Assembly (NCBI GenBank): GCA_024684455.1
Contig: JAIKWU010000065.1
Span: 24,290-88,289, forward strand
Source: Bacteroidaceae bacterium
Lineage (GTDB): Bacteria; Bacteroidota; Bacteroidia; Bacteroidales; Bacteroidaceae
Direction of reading: 5' to 3'
DNA length: 64,000 nucleotides
Shown piece by piece: positions 51,427-59,858 of this stretch (the stretch's first letter is position 1; every line of letters begins with the position of its first letter). The notes beneath the pieces were generated by a model. That model did not search any database, was not told the DNA's origin, and saw nothing but the letters and a program-made list of their open reading frames with translations. Position numbers and translations under genes: made by a program.

Positions 51427-52269
51427 CTATTGGATGGCTTCGCGGCACTGCTCCATGAGCCATTTGGGTGTGGAGGTGGCTCCGCAGATGCCGACGCTCT
51501 GTGCGCCGTCGAACCAGCGGGTATCGATGTCGGCGGGGGTCTCGACGAGATGGGTGCGGGGATTGACGCGACGGCATTCGGCAAGGAGGACTCGGCCGTT
51601 GCTGCTCTTACGGCCTGCAACGAAGAGTATGACGTCGTGACGACGGGCAAAGTCGCGGATATTGGGGATGCGGTTGGCTACCTGACGACAGATGGTGTCG
51701 TGGTAGGTGAAGTGGGGGGTGGACTTTTGTGTGATCAGGTCAACTATCTGACGGAATCCGTCGAGCGACTGGGTGGTCTGACTGTAGAGGGTGATGGGGC
51801 GTGCGAAGTCGAGTTTGCGATGGGCATCGTCGAGGTTTTCGATGACGATGGCATGGCCGTCGGTCTGGCCGACGAGTCCGACGACTTCGGCATGGCCTGG
51901 CTTGCCGTAGATGACGATCTGTGTGTGGGGATGGGCTGTGTATTCGGCGCGGATGCGTCGCTGTAGGTTGAGGACGACGGGACAGGTGGCGTCGATGACT
52001 TGTAGGTTGTTACGGCTGGCGATGTCGTAGGTCTGGGGCGGTTCGCCATGGGCGCGCAAGAGCACCTTGGCGTCGTGCAGATGGTCGAGGTCGGCGTGCG
52101 AGACGGTTTGGAGGCCGAGTTTTCTCAGGCGGTCGCACTCTCGGCCGTTGTGGACGATGTCGCCGAGGCAGAAGAGGGTCTTGCCTGCGGCGAGTTCTTC
52201 TTCGGCCTTGCTGATGGCGGTGGTCACTCCGAAGCAGAAGCCTGAATGTTGGTCTATCTCGACTTGCAT
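51427..52269 (-). CDS. ispH: 4-hydroxy-3-methylbut-2-enyl diphosphate reductase
   Basis: A 280-residue iron-sulfur enzyme for the last step of the MEP isoprenoid pathway. The three cluster cysteines are visible in HSGFCFGV (about 12), IDATCPVV (about 96) and HDTICRQV (about 195), along with LRAHGEPP and the C-terminal GICGATSTPKWLMEQ. I start at 52269 (MQVEIDQHSGF); the longer frame to 52287 begins in a heptanucleotide repeat. A MITE-like hairpin lies upstream, then cmk on the same strand. Confidence 0.95.
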   Translation of the reverse strand: MQVEIDQHSGFCFGVTTAISKAEEELAAGKTLFCLGDIVHNGRECDRLRKLGLQTVSHADLDHLHDAKVLLRAHGEPPQTYDIASRNNLQVIDATCPVVLNLQRRIRAEYTAHPHTQIVIYGKPGHAEVVGLVGQTDGHAIVIENLDDAHRKLDFARPITLYSQTTQSLDGFRQIVDLITQKSTPHFTYHDTICRQVANRIPNIRDFARRHDVILFVAGRKSSNGRVLLAECRRVNPRTHLVETPADIDTRWFDGAQSVGICGATSTPKWLMEQCREAIQ

Positions 52270-52275
52270 CAATTT

Positions 52276-52289
52276 AACAATGAACAATG
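52276..52289 (-). repeat. Heptanucleotide repeat at ispH start
   Basis: Two units AACAATG plus a degenerate third (AACATTT), immediately upstream of the ispH ATG. Confidence 0.6.
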
Positions 52290-52330
52290 AACATTTTGAA
52301 AGGATGTTATAGGGAACTCATAGGGTAGTC

Positions 52331-52408
52331 TGTAGGGACGACCCGTGGGGCGTCCCGATTGGTGTTAGTTCCTTTTCCGTCATGGACGCCCCACGGGGCG
52401 TCCCTACA
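52331..52408. mobile_element. MITE/REP-like hairpin, copy 1 (between ispH and cmk)
   Basis: 25-bp arms (52331-52355 and 52384-52408) match inversely with one mismatch around a 28-base loop; the outer end is TGTAGGGACG. Nearly identical to the element at 53216-53293, and similarity extends outward to GTTATAGGGAACTC. Confidence 0.85.
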
Positions 52409-52430
52409 AGGAGAATGAAGTTGAAAGTTA

Positions 52431-52451
52431 ACAATGAACAATTAACAATGA
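52431..52451 (-). repeat. Heptanucleotide repeat overlapping the cmk stop codon
   Basis: ACAATGA, ACAATTA, ACAATGA on the plus strand. The cmk stop (TAA, 52444-52442) and its last residues are encoded within it. Confidence 0.75.
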
Positions 52452-53167
52452 AGATTGGGGTTGATGATTGATTGATTGACTCGCTGATGGAACTGTGTGA
52501 GCAGCCATGCGTTCTGCTGCTCAGGGGTGAGGTTGCTGTTGTCGAGGATGAGTGAATCGTCGGCTGGACGCAGGGGTGCCACAGAGCGATGGGTGTCGAT
52601 GTAGTCGCGTTCCTGTACGTTGCGGAGCACGTCGTCGTAGTTGGCGGCGGTGTCGCCTTTGGCCTGCAGTTCGAGGTAGCGGCGCTGGGCTCGCACTTCG
52701 GGTGTGGCTGTGACAAAGACTTTGAGTTCGGCTTGGGGGAAGACGACGGTGGCAATGTCGCGGCCGTCCATGACGATGCCTTTGTCGCGGCCCATGGCCT
52801 GCTGCTGCGCGACGAGAAATGTGCGCACAAAGGGGAGGGCTGCGATGGGGCTGACATTGTTGGACACTTCCATGCCTCGTATCTCGCTCTCGACGACTTC
52901 GCCGTTGAGTCTTGCCAGGGGCTGATGGGTCGCGGGGTCGAGTTGGAACGTTACTTTAATATATCCCAGGCGGATGTGCTGGAGGAGTGCAAACTCATAG
53001 ATGCGGCCGTTCTCCATCAGACGGTGGCGCAGGGCATAGAGGGTGACGCAACGGTACATGGCGCCTGTATCGACGTAGATGTATCCGACGGCTCGGGCGA
53101 GGGCCTTGGCCATGGTGCTCTTGCCACAGGACGAATGGCCGTCGATGGCAACAATGATTTTTTCCAT
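52442..53167 (-). CDS. cmk: Cytidylate kinase
   Basis: A 241-residue (d)CMP kinase, a nucleoside monophosphate kinase. P-loop [12 protein letters not shown] (about 9-20), then [22 protein letters not shown] and a lid region with [12 protein letters not shown]. The last residues NPNLHC run into a heptanucleotide repeat, so the C-terminus is locally altered. MITE-like hairpins of the same family flank the gene on both sides (52331-52408 and 53216-53293), an arrangement that could allow excision or duplication of the gene by recombination. Confidence 0.94.
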   Translation of the reverse strand: MEKIIVAIDGHSSCGKSTMAKALARAVGYIYVDTGAMYRCVTLYALRHRLMENGRIYEFALLQHIRLGYIKVTFQLDPATHQPLARLNGEVVESEIRGMEVSNNVSPIAALPFVRTFLVAQQQAMGRDKGIVMDGRDIATVVFPQAELKVFVTATPEVRAQRRYLELQAKGDTAANYDDVLRNVQERDYIDTHRSVAPLRPADDSLILDNSNLTPEQQNAWLLTQFHQRVNQSIINPNLHC

Positions 53168-53215
53168 AACTACGATTTCATAATGAACAATTTGAAAGGA
53201 GGTTATAGGGAACTC

Positions 53216-53293
53216 TGTAGGGACGACCCGTGGGGCGTCCCGATTGGTGTCAGTTCCCTTTTCGTCATGGACGCCCCACGGGTCGTCCCTACA
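53216..53293. mobile_element. MITE/REP-like hairpin, copy 2 (between cmk and secA)
   Basis: Perfect 25-bp inverted arms (53216-53240 and 53269-53293) around a 28-base loop nearly equal to that of copy 1. A weaker outer match (TTATAG-n-GAA) extends the stem outward on both sides. Confidence 0.9.
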
Positions 53294-53326
53294 GAATTCT
53301 CTATAAATTCCAACATAACTTCTCCT

Positions 53327-56300
53327 TTATACTAATCCTCGTCCGTGGCAGTTCTTAAACTTCTTTCCTGAGCCGCAGGGACAGGGGTCGTTGCGACCGA
53401 CACGGGGCTGCTGGTTGACGATGGGCTGACGCTGCTGGGGTGCACTGCCGCCGGTGGGCGACTGCGCTGCCTGATGCATGGCTTTCTGCGTCTCTGACAT
53501 CTCGTCGAGGTTCTGATGGTGCTCGGTGTATTGCTGCTGACGGCGTGGCTGCTGCGAGGGTGCCTGCTGCACGTCCTGGGGCTGCTGTTGGGGCAACTGG
53601 GTGCGCATGAGCACGCTGATGGTTCCGTCGTTGATTTCGTTGACCATGTTGTCGAACAGGGTGACGGACTCGAGTTTGAAGATGAGCAGGGGGTCTTTCT
53701 GCTCATACGAGGCATTCTGCACCGAATGCTGGAGTTCGTCGAGCGCACGGAGATTCTCTTTCCAGGCGTCGTCGATGGTGTGCAGGAGGATGGCTTTCTC
53801 AAACTGCAGCATCACGTTCTCGGCTTGTGTCTCGTATGCTTCCTTGAGGGGTACGGAAATCTGGTACATGCGACGGCCGTCGGTGAGGGGCACGAGGATG
53901 TTTTCATACATCTGCCCCTTGGTCTCATAGACGTTCTTGATGACTGGCCATGCCTGCTGGGCAAAGCGTTCGGTGCGTTTCTTGAAGTTGGAAAGTACGG
54001 CTTCGAAGGCTTCGTCTTCCAACGTTTCGCGGCTCTTGTTCTCGTGCTGCTCGGCGTCGAAGGGATACTCCATCGCAAAGATGCGCAGGAACTGCTCCTG
54101 ACAGCCTTCAAAGTCGTTGTTGGAGATGATGTTGACACAGCGGTCCCAAATCATGTTGGTGATATCCATGCCGATGCGCTGCCCCATGAGGGCATGACGA
54201 CGACGCTCGTAGATGACCTTGCGTTGCTTGTTCATCACATCGTCGTACTCAAGCAGGCGCTTACGGATACCGAAGTTATTCTCTTCGACCTTCTTCTGGG
54301 CACGTTCGATGGACTTGTTAATCATGGGGTGCTCAATCATCTCGCCTTCCTCGAAGCCGAGTTTGTCCATGATGGCAGAGATGCGGTCGGAGGCAAAGAG
54401 GCGCATGAGTTTGTCTTCGAGCGAGACGTAGAAGACGCTGGAGCCTGGGTCGCCCTGACGTCCGGCACGACCTCGCAACTGACGATCGACGCGGCGGCTC
54501 TCGTGTCGCTCCGTACCGATGATGGCGAGACCGCCTGCTGCCTTGACTTCGTCCGAGAGTTTGATGTCGGTACCACGACCTGCCATGTTCGTAGCGATGG
54601 TCACGATGCTGCGCTGACCGGCCTGCGCCACGATGTCGGCTTCCTTCTGGTGAAGTTTGGCGTTGAGAACGTTGTGTTCAATCTTGCGCATGGTCAGCAT
54701 CTTCGACAGCATTTCGGAGATTTCGACAGAGGTGGTACCAACCAGCACAGGACGCCCTGCCTCAATCATGCGCTGGATTTCCTCGATGACAGCCTTGTAC
54801 TTCTCACGGTTGGTCTTATAGACACGGTCGTTCATGTCTTTACGGGCCACGGGCTTGTTGGTGGGTATCTCCACGACATCGAGTTTGTAGATGTCCCAGA
54901 ACTCTCCTGCCTCGGTGATGGCGGTACCGGTCATGCCCGCCAACTTGTGGTACATGCGGAAGTAGTTCTGGAGGGTAATGGTGGCGAAAGTCTGTGTGGC
55001 TGCCTCTACCTTGACACGTTCCTTGGCTTCGACAGCCTGATGAAGTCCGTCGCTCCAACGACGGCCTTCCATGATACGTCCCGTCTGTTCATCGACAATC
55101 TTCACTTCGCCGTCGATGACCACGTAGTCGTCGTCTTTCATGAACATGGTGTAGGCTTTGAGCAACTGCTGCATGGTATGCACACGCTCTGACTTCACAG
55201 CATAGTCCTGCATGAGTTCGTCCTTGCGCTTCAGCCGCTCCTCCTCTTCCAGGCCGAGGGCATCGAGTTCAGCCAGTTGACCTGTGATGTCGGGAAGGAT
55301 GAAGAACTCGTCGTCCTTGACGATGCTGGCAATGAGTTGGTTACCCTTATCGGTCATCTCCACGGACTTCTGCTTCTCATCGACCACGAAGAAGAGCGGG
55401 TCGGTCGCCTCGGGCATACGTCGGTTGTTGTTCTCCATGTAGATTTCCTCTGTCTTGAGCAGGCCTGTCTTGATGCCGTCTTCCGAGAGGAACTTGATGA
55501 GGGCTTTGTTCTTCGGCATGGCTTTGTAGGCACGGAAGAGGGCCAGGAAGCCAGCCTCGACTTCCTTCTGGTCGTCGCTATTGATTTGCTTACGAGCCGT
55601 AGCCAGGAGTTCGGTAGCCTGCCTGCGCTGGGCCTCCACCAGTTTCTCGACAATGGGACAGTATTCCTCAAACATCTGGTCGTCACCTTTCGGCACAGGA
55701 CCGGAGATGATGAGCGGCGTACGTGCATCGTCGATGAGCACGGAGTCAACCTCATCGACAATGGCGTAATTATGACTTCGCTGCACGAGTTCTTCAGGAC
55801 GCATGGCCATGTTGTCACGCAGATAGTCGAAGCCGAACTCGTTGTTCGTACCAAAGGTGACATCAGCCTGATAGGCCTTGCGACGTGCATCGCTGTTAGG
55901 CTGGTGCTTATCGATACAATCGACGCTGAGGCCGTGGAACATGTAGAGGGGACCCATCCACTCCGAGTCACGCTTGGCCAGATAGTCGTTGACGGTGACG
56001 ACATGTACACCGTTGCGTGTCAAGGCGTTGAGGAACACAGGCAGCGTGGCCACGAGGGTCTTACCTTCACCCGTTGCCATCTCAGCAATTTTACCCTGAT
56101 GCAGAACGACACCGCCAAAGAGTTGGACGTCGTAGTGAATCATGTTCCACACAGTGTCGTTGCCGCCAGCCACCCAGTGGTTGTGCCAGATAGCCTTGTC
56201 GCCTTCGATATCGACAAAGTCATGCGTCAGCGAGAGTTCGCGATCAAAATCGGTTGCAGTGACTTCCACATGCTCGTTTTCAGCGAAGCGGCGAGCCGTT

Positions 56301-56653
56301 TCCTTCACAATGGCAAACACAGTGGGAAGCACCTGATTCAGGCCGTCTTCAAAGATGTCGAGGATGTACTTCTCCGTCTTATCGATTTCGTCGAAGATGG
56401 GCTGACGCTGGTCTATTTCCGTTTCCTTAATGCGGGCATTCAACTCAGCAATGTGCGCACGTTCGTCTTTCACAAGGTCTTGCAGTTGAGCCTTGATTTC
56501 GTCGGTTTTGGCACGCAGTTCGTCATTCGAGAGTTGCTTGATTTCAGGCTCCACGGCCAAAATCTTATCTACAAATGGTTTGATCTCCTTCATGTCTCGC
56601 GAGGCCTTATTGCCAAAGAGCGAACTGAGGAATTTGTTTAATGAAAATGACAT
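53327..56653 (-). CDS. secA: Preprotein translocase ATPase SecA
   Basis: A 1108-residue motor of the general secretion pathway, the usual length in Bacteroidetes. NBD1 holds MATGEGKTL and [10 protein letters not shown]. The crosslinking domain, NBD2 ([10 protein letters not shown] and [14 protein letters not shown]) and helical scaffold follow. A Gln/Pro-rich linker (about 1010-1080) leads to the C-terminal zinc motif [14 protein letters not shown], which binds SecB or lipids. The preceding gene on this strand is a PafA-like protein whose stop is 39 bases away, so they may be cotranscribed. Confidence 0.97.
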   Translation of the reverse strand: MSFSLNKFLSSLFGNKASRDMKEIKPFVDKILAVEPEIKQLSNDELRAKTDEIKAQLQDLVKDERAHIAELNARIKETEIDQRQPIFDEIDKTEKYILDIFEDGLNQVLPTVFAIVKETARRFAENEHVEVTATDFDRELSLTHDFVDIEGDKAIWHNHWVAGGNDTVWNMIHYDVQLFGGVVLHQGKIAEMATGEGKTLVATLPVFLNALTRNGVHVVTVNDYLAKRDSEWMGPLYMFHGLSVDCIDKHQPNSDARRKAYQADVTFGTNNEFGFDYLRDNMAMRPEELVQRSHNYAIVDEVDSVLIDDARTPLIISGPVPKGDDQMFEEYCPIVEKLVEAQRRQATELLATARKQINSDDQKEVEAGFLALFRAYKAMPKNKALIKFLSEDGIKTGLLKTEEIYMENNNRRMPEATDPLFFVVDEKQKSVEMTDKGNQLIASIVKDDEFFILPDITGQLAELDALGLEEEERLKRKDELMQDYAVKSERVHTMQQLLKAYTMFMKDDDYVVIDGEVKIVDEQTGRIMEGRRWSDGLHQAVEAKERVKVEAATQTFATITLQNYFRMYHKLAGMTGTAITEAGEFWDIYKLDVVEIPTNKPVARKDMNDRVYKTNREKYKAVIEEIQRMIEAGRPVLVGTTSVEISEMLSKMLTMRKIEHNVLNAKLHQKEADIVAQAGQRSIVTIATNMAGRGTDIKLSDEVKAAGGLAIIGTERHESRRVDRQLRGRAGRQGDPGSSVFYVSLEDKLMRLFASDRISAIMDKLGFEEGEMIEHPMINKSIERAQKKVEENNFGIRKRLLEYDDVMNKQRKVIYERRRHALMGQRIGMDITNMIWDRCVNIISNNDFEGCQEQFLRIFAMEYPFDAEQHENKSRETLEDEAFEAVLSNFKKRTERFAQQAWPVIKNVYETKGQMYENILVPLTDGRRMYQISVPLKEAYETQAENVMLQFEKAILLHTIDDAWKENLRALDELQHSVQNASYEQKDPLLIFKLESVTLFDNMVNEINDGTISVLMRTQLPQQQPQDVQQAPSQQPRRQQQYTEHHQNLDEMSETQKAMHQAAQSPTGGSAPQQRQPIVNQQPRVGRNDPCPCGSGKKFKNCHGRGLV

Positions 56654-56692
56654 TATTCTATTGAAAGTTAAAAATGATACTTAGTGAAATAC

Positions 56693-58159
56693 TTAAAACG
56701 ACAGGGGTGCAGTGGAGCAGGCATTCGGAGCCCGTATGCGCATGAAGTGGGCCATGGTCGGAGCCACCACGTCGATGGTCACGGGGGTCTGCACCTTTTC
56801 TGCCTTCAGGCCGAAGCCGAAGAAAATCAGCGGAAACTCAAAATAACTGTCACGGACAAAGCGCGACTGAGCCATATCTTCGTTCACGAGCGTCCATCCA
56901 GGATTGACCTGAATGAGAATGTCGCCCGAGCACTTCGGATGATAAGCATTACGGATACGGTTGATGCCAGGCGTCCATGCACCCTGGGTCAGTCGTGTGG
57001 AAGTATAGACATCACGCACACCGCTGTACTGGAACAGGAAGTCCTCACACGTCTTGGAAACCTCCGTCAGGTTCAGTTGCTTCTGCTCAATGAGTTTGTG
57101 ATTCAGGTAGAGTTGGTTGCCATAGTACGACTCGACATACTGCCCCTGGCCATAAATCGCCATCAGGTACATGTTCAGAAGCGCGGCACAGCGGTTGATT
57201 TGCAGCGTACCTGTCGGTATGCGGTACTGCTGCAAATCGACTTCCTCAGAGGGCTCGTAACCCGTCGAAGTAATGAAAAAGAGCGTCTTGTCGAGGCCTA
57301 TCTTCTTGTCAACTTCGTTCAGCAGCCCAGCGATGGCAGCATCCAGACGCACATATACATCCTGCAGTTCCAGCGACTGACCGGCACGGGTCGAATAGCC
57401 AGAAGTTACGCCAGCATCGTAGCAGACAGTCAGCAAGTCGGGCATTTCATCGACACCCAGACTGCCGTATTGAATCAGCGTCGAAACAGTTCGGCTCACC
57501 CACTCATTCACATTGCCCACACCCGTATTCATCATCAGACGTGTGGCGGCAGGCGCACTGCCATAGTACGTCGTGCCAGCCCAACTGCCCGTCTGACGGT
57601 TCATCCAGAACGCATAGTCGGCAGCATGGCCCGCCGACAGCACGGCAGCCTCACGGGTGGGAGCCACGCTATAGACCAGCGCACGTCCGTCGGTAGCCAC
57701 CTTCAGTTCGTCACCCAGGGTGGAGACAAGCAGATGCTGAGGCGACGACGTTTCCTGTGTGTTCACCCCACGCATCTTGAAATCATCGACGCAGCGTACA
57801 GGCCGCATCGTCTGACGGTCCATCCAGTCCTCTCCGACAATGCCGTGATTGTAAGGCACCGTACCCGTATAGAGGGAGGCAATCGAAGACGCCCTATCGA
57901 CATCGGCCGAAGCATACTGCGCCGAGGTATAGACCACCCCCTCGCGCATCAGGCGCTTCAGTCCCTCCTCGCCGTAGAGCGGTGCAAACGTCTCCAGATA
58001 GTCCGTGCGAAGTTGGTCGATGGCAATGCCAACCACCAGTCGGGGCACCGACACACCCGCCTGGGCGCAGAGCGTCGTGCTCGTCGCCAAAACCATCAAC
58101 AGCGTTGCTATATGCGGTTTTTTCAATTGCTTAATTTTTAACCATTGAGCATTGACCAT
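56693..58159 (-). CDS. PafA-type alkaline phosphatase-fold protein, catalytically degenerate
   Basis: A 488-residue exported protein resembling PafA phosphatases: VVGIAIDQLRTDYLETF, SLYTGTVPYNHGIVGEDW, SPQHLLVSTLGDELKVAT and VLSAGHAADYAFWM match family landmarks. The catalytic set is largely lost. By my alignment the nucleophile Thr is Ala94, the Asn after GIVG is Glu110, the KxR pair is absent, the D-x3-H site keeps Asp248 but has Thr252, and the DH pair is Thr299-Gly300; only Asp48 and Asp248 remain. Signal peptide about 12-33. It starts 3 bases after the DUF4105 stop, inside a heptanucleotide repeat, and precedes secA. A structural or regulatory envelope role is inferred. Confidence 0.82.
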   Translation of the reverse strand: MVNAQWLKIKQLKKPHIATLLMVLATSTTLCAQAGVSVPRLVVGIAIDQLRTDYLETFAPLYGEEGLKRLMREGVVYTSAQYASADVDRASSIASLYTGTVPYNHGIVGEDWMDRQTMRPVRCVDDFKMRGVNTQETSSPQHLLVSTLGDELKVATDGRALVYSVAPTREAAVLSAGHAADYAFWMNRQTGSWAGTTYYGSAPAATRLMMNTGVGNVNEWVSRTVSTLIQYGSLGVDEMPDLLTVCYDAGVTSGYSTRAGQSLELQDVYVRLDAAIAGLLNEVDKKIGLDKTLFFITSTGYEPSEEVDLQQYRIPTGTLQINRCAALLNMYLMAIYGQGQYVESYYGNQLYLNHKLIEQKQLNLTEVSKTCEDFLFQYSGVRDVYTSTRLTQGAWTPGINRIRNAYHPKCSGDILIQVNPGWTLVNEDMAQSRFVRDSYFEFPLIFFGFGLKAEKVQTPVTIDVVAPTMAHFMRIRAPNACSTAPLSF

Positions 58160-58182
58160 TGATCATTGTTCATTGTTCATTG
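58141..58182 (-). repeat. Heptanucleotide tandem repeat at a gene junction
   Basis: Six 7-bp units on the plus strand: ACCATTG, AGCATTG, ACCATTG, ATCATTG, TTCATTG, TTCATTG. On the minus strand they encode the end of the DUF4105 protein (SMNNEQ), its stop, and the first codons (MVNAQW) of the PafA-like protein. Confidence 0.9.
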
Positions 58183-59374
58183 ATAATTTTCTTCTTATGC
58201 TTCCTCTCAAGAGCAAGGACAGTACCACGGGCAGAAGTGCCGGCGGCACCTGCTGCAATGGCAGGACAAACAGCAAAAGTCCGAAGACGAGGCCTGCCAG
58301 ATTGACGTACTCTGCAAACCGATACGCCCTACTCCGTCTCTTGAACATCAACACCATCAGCACGAACACCAGCGGATTGAGCACGACAATCAGCCAGTTC
58401 GTTCCCACGGCAGGATGTTCGGAGAAGAAGAACAGGAAAGCCACCAGCAGACCAGCCACACCCTGCACACCCAACAGCAGTACATCGAACCACACTGCTA
58501 CCCTACGACGATACCCGTCGATGGCCGAAACCGCCACCGTCAGCGCAAACACCAGCCACATCGTCAGCACGGGGCTGAGCGGAAAGCCAGGCGTCTGCTT
58601 CAGTTCCTGGGTCGGTTCCCAAATCTTTTCCTTCCGTACGAACGGCTTCACAGTTCCGTCGGGATACTCCAGTGCAGCCTCTTTCACGAGGTTGTGGTAG
58701 CGCGACGGCACGAACATCCTGTTCCGGTAGTCCAACGGACGATCCACCTCCTGGCCTAGCACCATGTCAATGCCCAGTTCCACCCACGGCGACACGGACG
58801 TATAGCCATGGATGATGTCGCGAAACGTCAGTACGTCCGTATTCGGAGGATACGCCACACGCACCTCCCCCATCGCACGCTGGAACGCATCGCGGGCACG
58901 AGTCGTACAGTTGTCATAGAGAAAGTTGTAGCGGTACATCTTATTGGCAGGCAGAGCGTTCCACACAATCAGTGCGAAGAGTTGCTTCTTCTCCTCCGTC
59001 GTCAAGTTCAGTTCCTGCTCCCATACCGTATGTCCCTCATCCACATAGCGCGACATGAAGAAATCCGTCGGCTCCGCACCCAGTTCATAGTCCGTCTCGC
59101 CCTTCACGAAGCGCCAGACGAAGTTCTTCGCGCTGTAGTCGAACAGTCCGTAGTTAAACACATAGTCGAAGCCCTTCAGCCCCTCATTTCGCATGTGGAT
59201 GGCCGTGTGTCCGAACAGCGTATAAGGCTCCGTCCCAGGTGAGCAGGTCAGCAGTGAAATAAAAATCTGGTCCTTTTGCTCAGTGCTGTCAACAGCCGTA
59301 GTATCAGGAACCTCCTGCGCCCAAGCACACAAAGCACCTGCCCACATCATCAGTGTCAGCAGCCAAACTTTCAT
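58163..59374 (-). CDS. DUF4105 membrane protein
   Basis: A 403-residue exported membrane protein. Signal peptide (MKVWLLTLMMWAGALCAWAQ). The DUF4105 domain (about 35-215) has TCSPGTEPYTLFGHTAIHMR and YNFLYDNCTTRARDAF, conserved His and Cys suggesting a papain-like site. Four hydrophobic helices near 270-395 follow. Start at 59374; a longer frame to 59671 only translates the dispersed repeat. The promoter box at 59398-59405 lies 24 bases upstream. It is the first gene of a probable unit with the PafA-like protein and secA. Confidence 0.87.
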   Translation of the reverse strand: MKVWLLTLMMWAGALCAWAQEVPDTTAVDSTEQKDQIFISLLTCSPGTEPYTLFGHTAIHMRNEGLKGFDYVFNYGLFDYSAKNFVWRFVKGETDYELGAEPTDFFMSRYVDEGHTVWEQELNLTTEEKKQLFALIVWNALPANKMYRYNFLYDNCTTRARDAFQRAMGEVRVAYPPNTDVLTFRDIIHGYTSVSPWVELGIDMVLGQEVDRPLDYRNRMFVPSRYHNLVKEAALEYPDGTVKPFVRKEKIWEPTQELKQTPGFPLSPVLTMWLVFALTVAVSAIDGYRRRVAVWFDVLLLGVQGVAGLLVAFLFFFSEHPAVGTNWLIVVLNPLVFVLMVLMFKRRSRAYRFAEYVNLAGLVFGLLLFVLPLQQVPPALLPVVLSLLLRGSIRRKLSMNNEQ

Positions 59375-59397
59375 TACCTTATTATTATAATATAGTG

Positions 59398-59591
59398 CAA
59401 AGGTACGGATAAGTGAGAGAAATACCAAATATATTTGAGTATTTCCGAGCGAGAGTACCTTCGAACGCAGTTCAGAGGTACGGATAAGTGAGAGAAATAC
59501 CAAATTTTGGAGCAGCGAGTGCAAAAAAAATGTTTTTATTTGCCGAGTCGCGACAAAATTGTCTAAAGACAAATTTATTTGAGTATTTCCG
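59398..59591 (-). repeat. Dispersed promoter-bearing repeat, copy 3 (compound)
   Basis: A short copy like that at recG (59398-59478), carrying CAAAGGTA at 59398-59405, is followed by a longer block like that at nif3 (59479-59591, with CAAATTTTGGAGCAGCGAG). The far end runs into a truncated lipoprotein gene. Confidence 0.8.
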
Positions 59592-59735
59592 AAAGGCCGA
59601 CGGCTCGGCAATGGTGGGCGGCAGCGACAGCAGCGTGTCGAGCGCATCGAGACGCGCGGATACACGGGCATGCTCCCCGCAGCCCGTGAGGACGGCGAGG
59701 AGCAGAAGGGCGGATATGGACAACCACTTGCGCAT
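59472..59735 (-). pseudogene. Truncated lipoprotein gene fused to dispersed repeat
   Basis: The frame starts with a good lipoprotein signal (MRKWLSISALLLLAVLTGC) and a typical mature start (GEHARVSARLDALDTLLSLP), like Bacteroidetes TPR-type lipoproteins. After about residue 46 it switches to translation of the dispersed repeat and stops. A promoter box precedes it (59743-59750). I read it as a gene that lost its body by insertion or deletion at the repeat. Confidence 0.65.
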
Positions 59736-59742
59736 GACGCTG

Positions 59743-59750
59743 CAAAGGTA
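59743..59750 (-). promoter_or_regulatory. Promoter -7 box of truncated lipoprotein gene
   Basis: CAAAGGTA (TACCTTTG on the minus strand), 8 bases upstream of the start codon at 59735. Confidence 0.6.
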
Positions 59751-59858
59751 GTATAAAACTACGAATTACACAAATTTATCCTTTTTTTGTGAAGAAAACT
59801 CTTCGCGTCTGTAAGGAATCATATCGGTGTGCTATCCGCAGGTGTTCAGAGGGGTGTC

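Noticed and set aside
53516..55192. 558-codon frame opposite secA
   Set aside because: Antisense shadow of secA.
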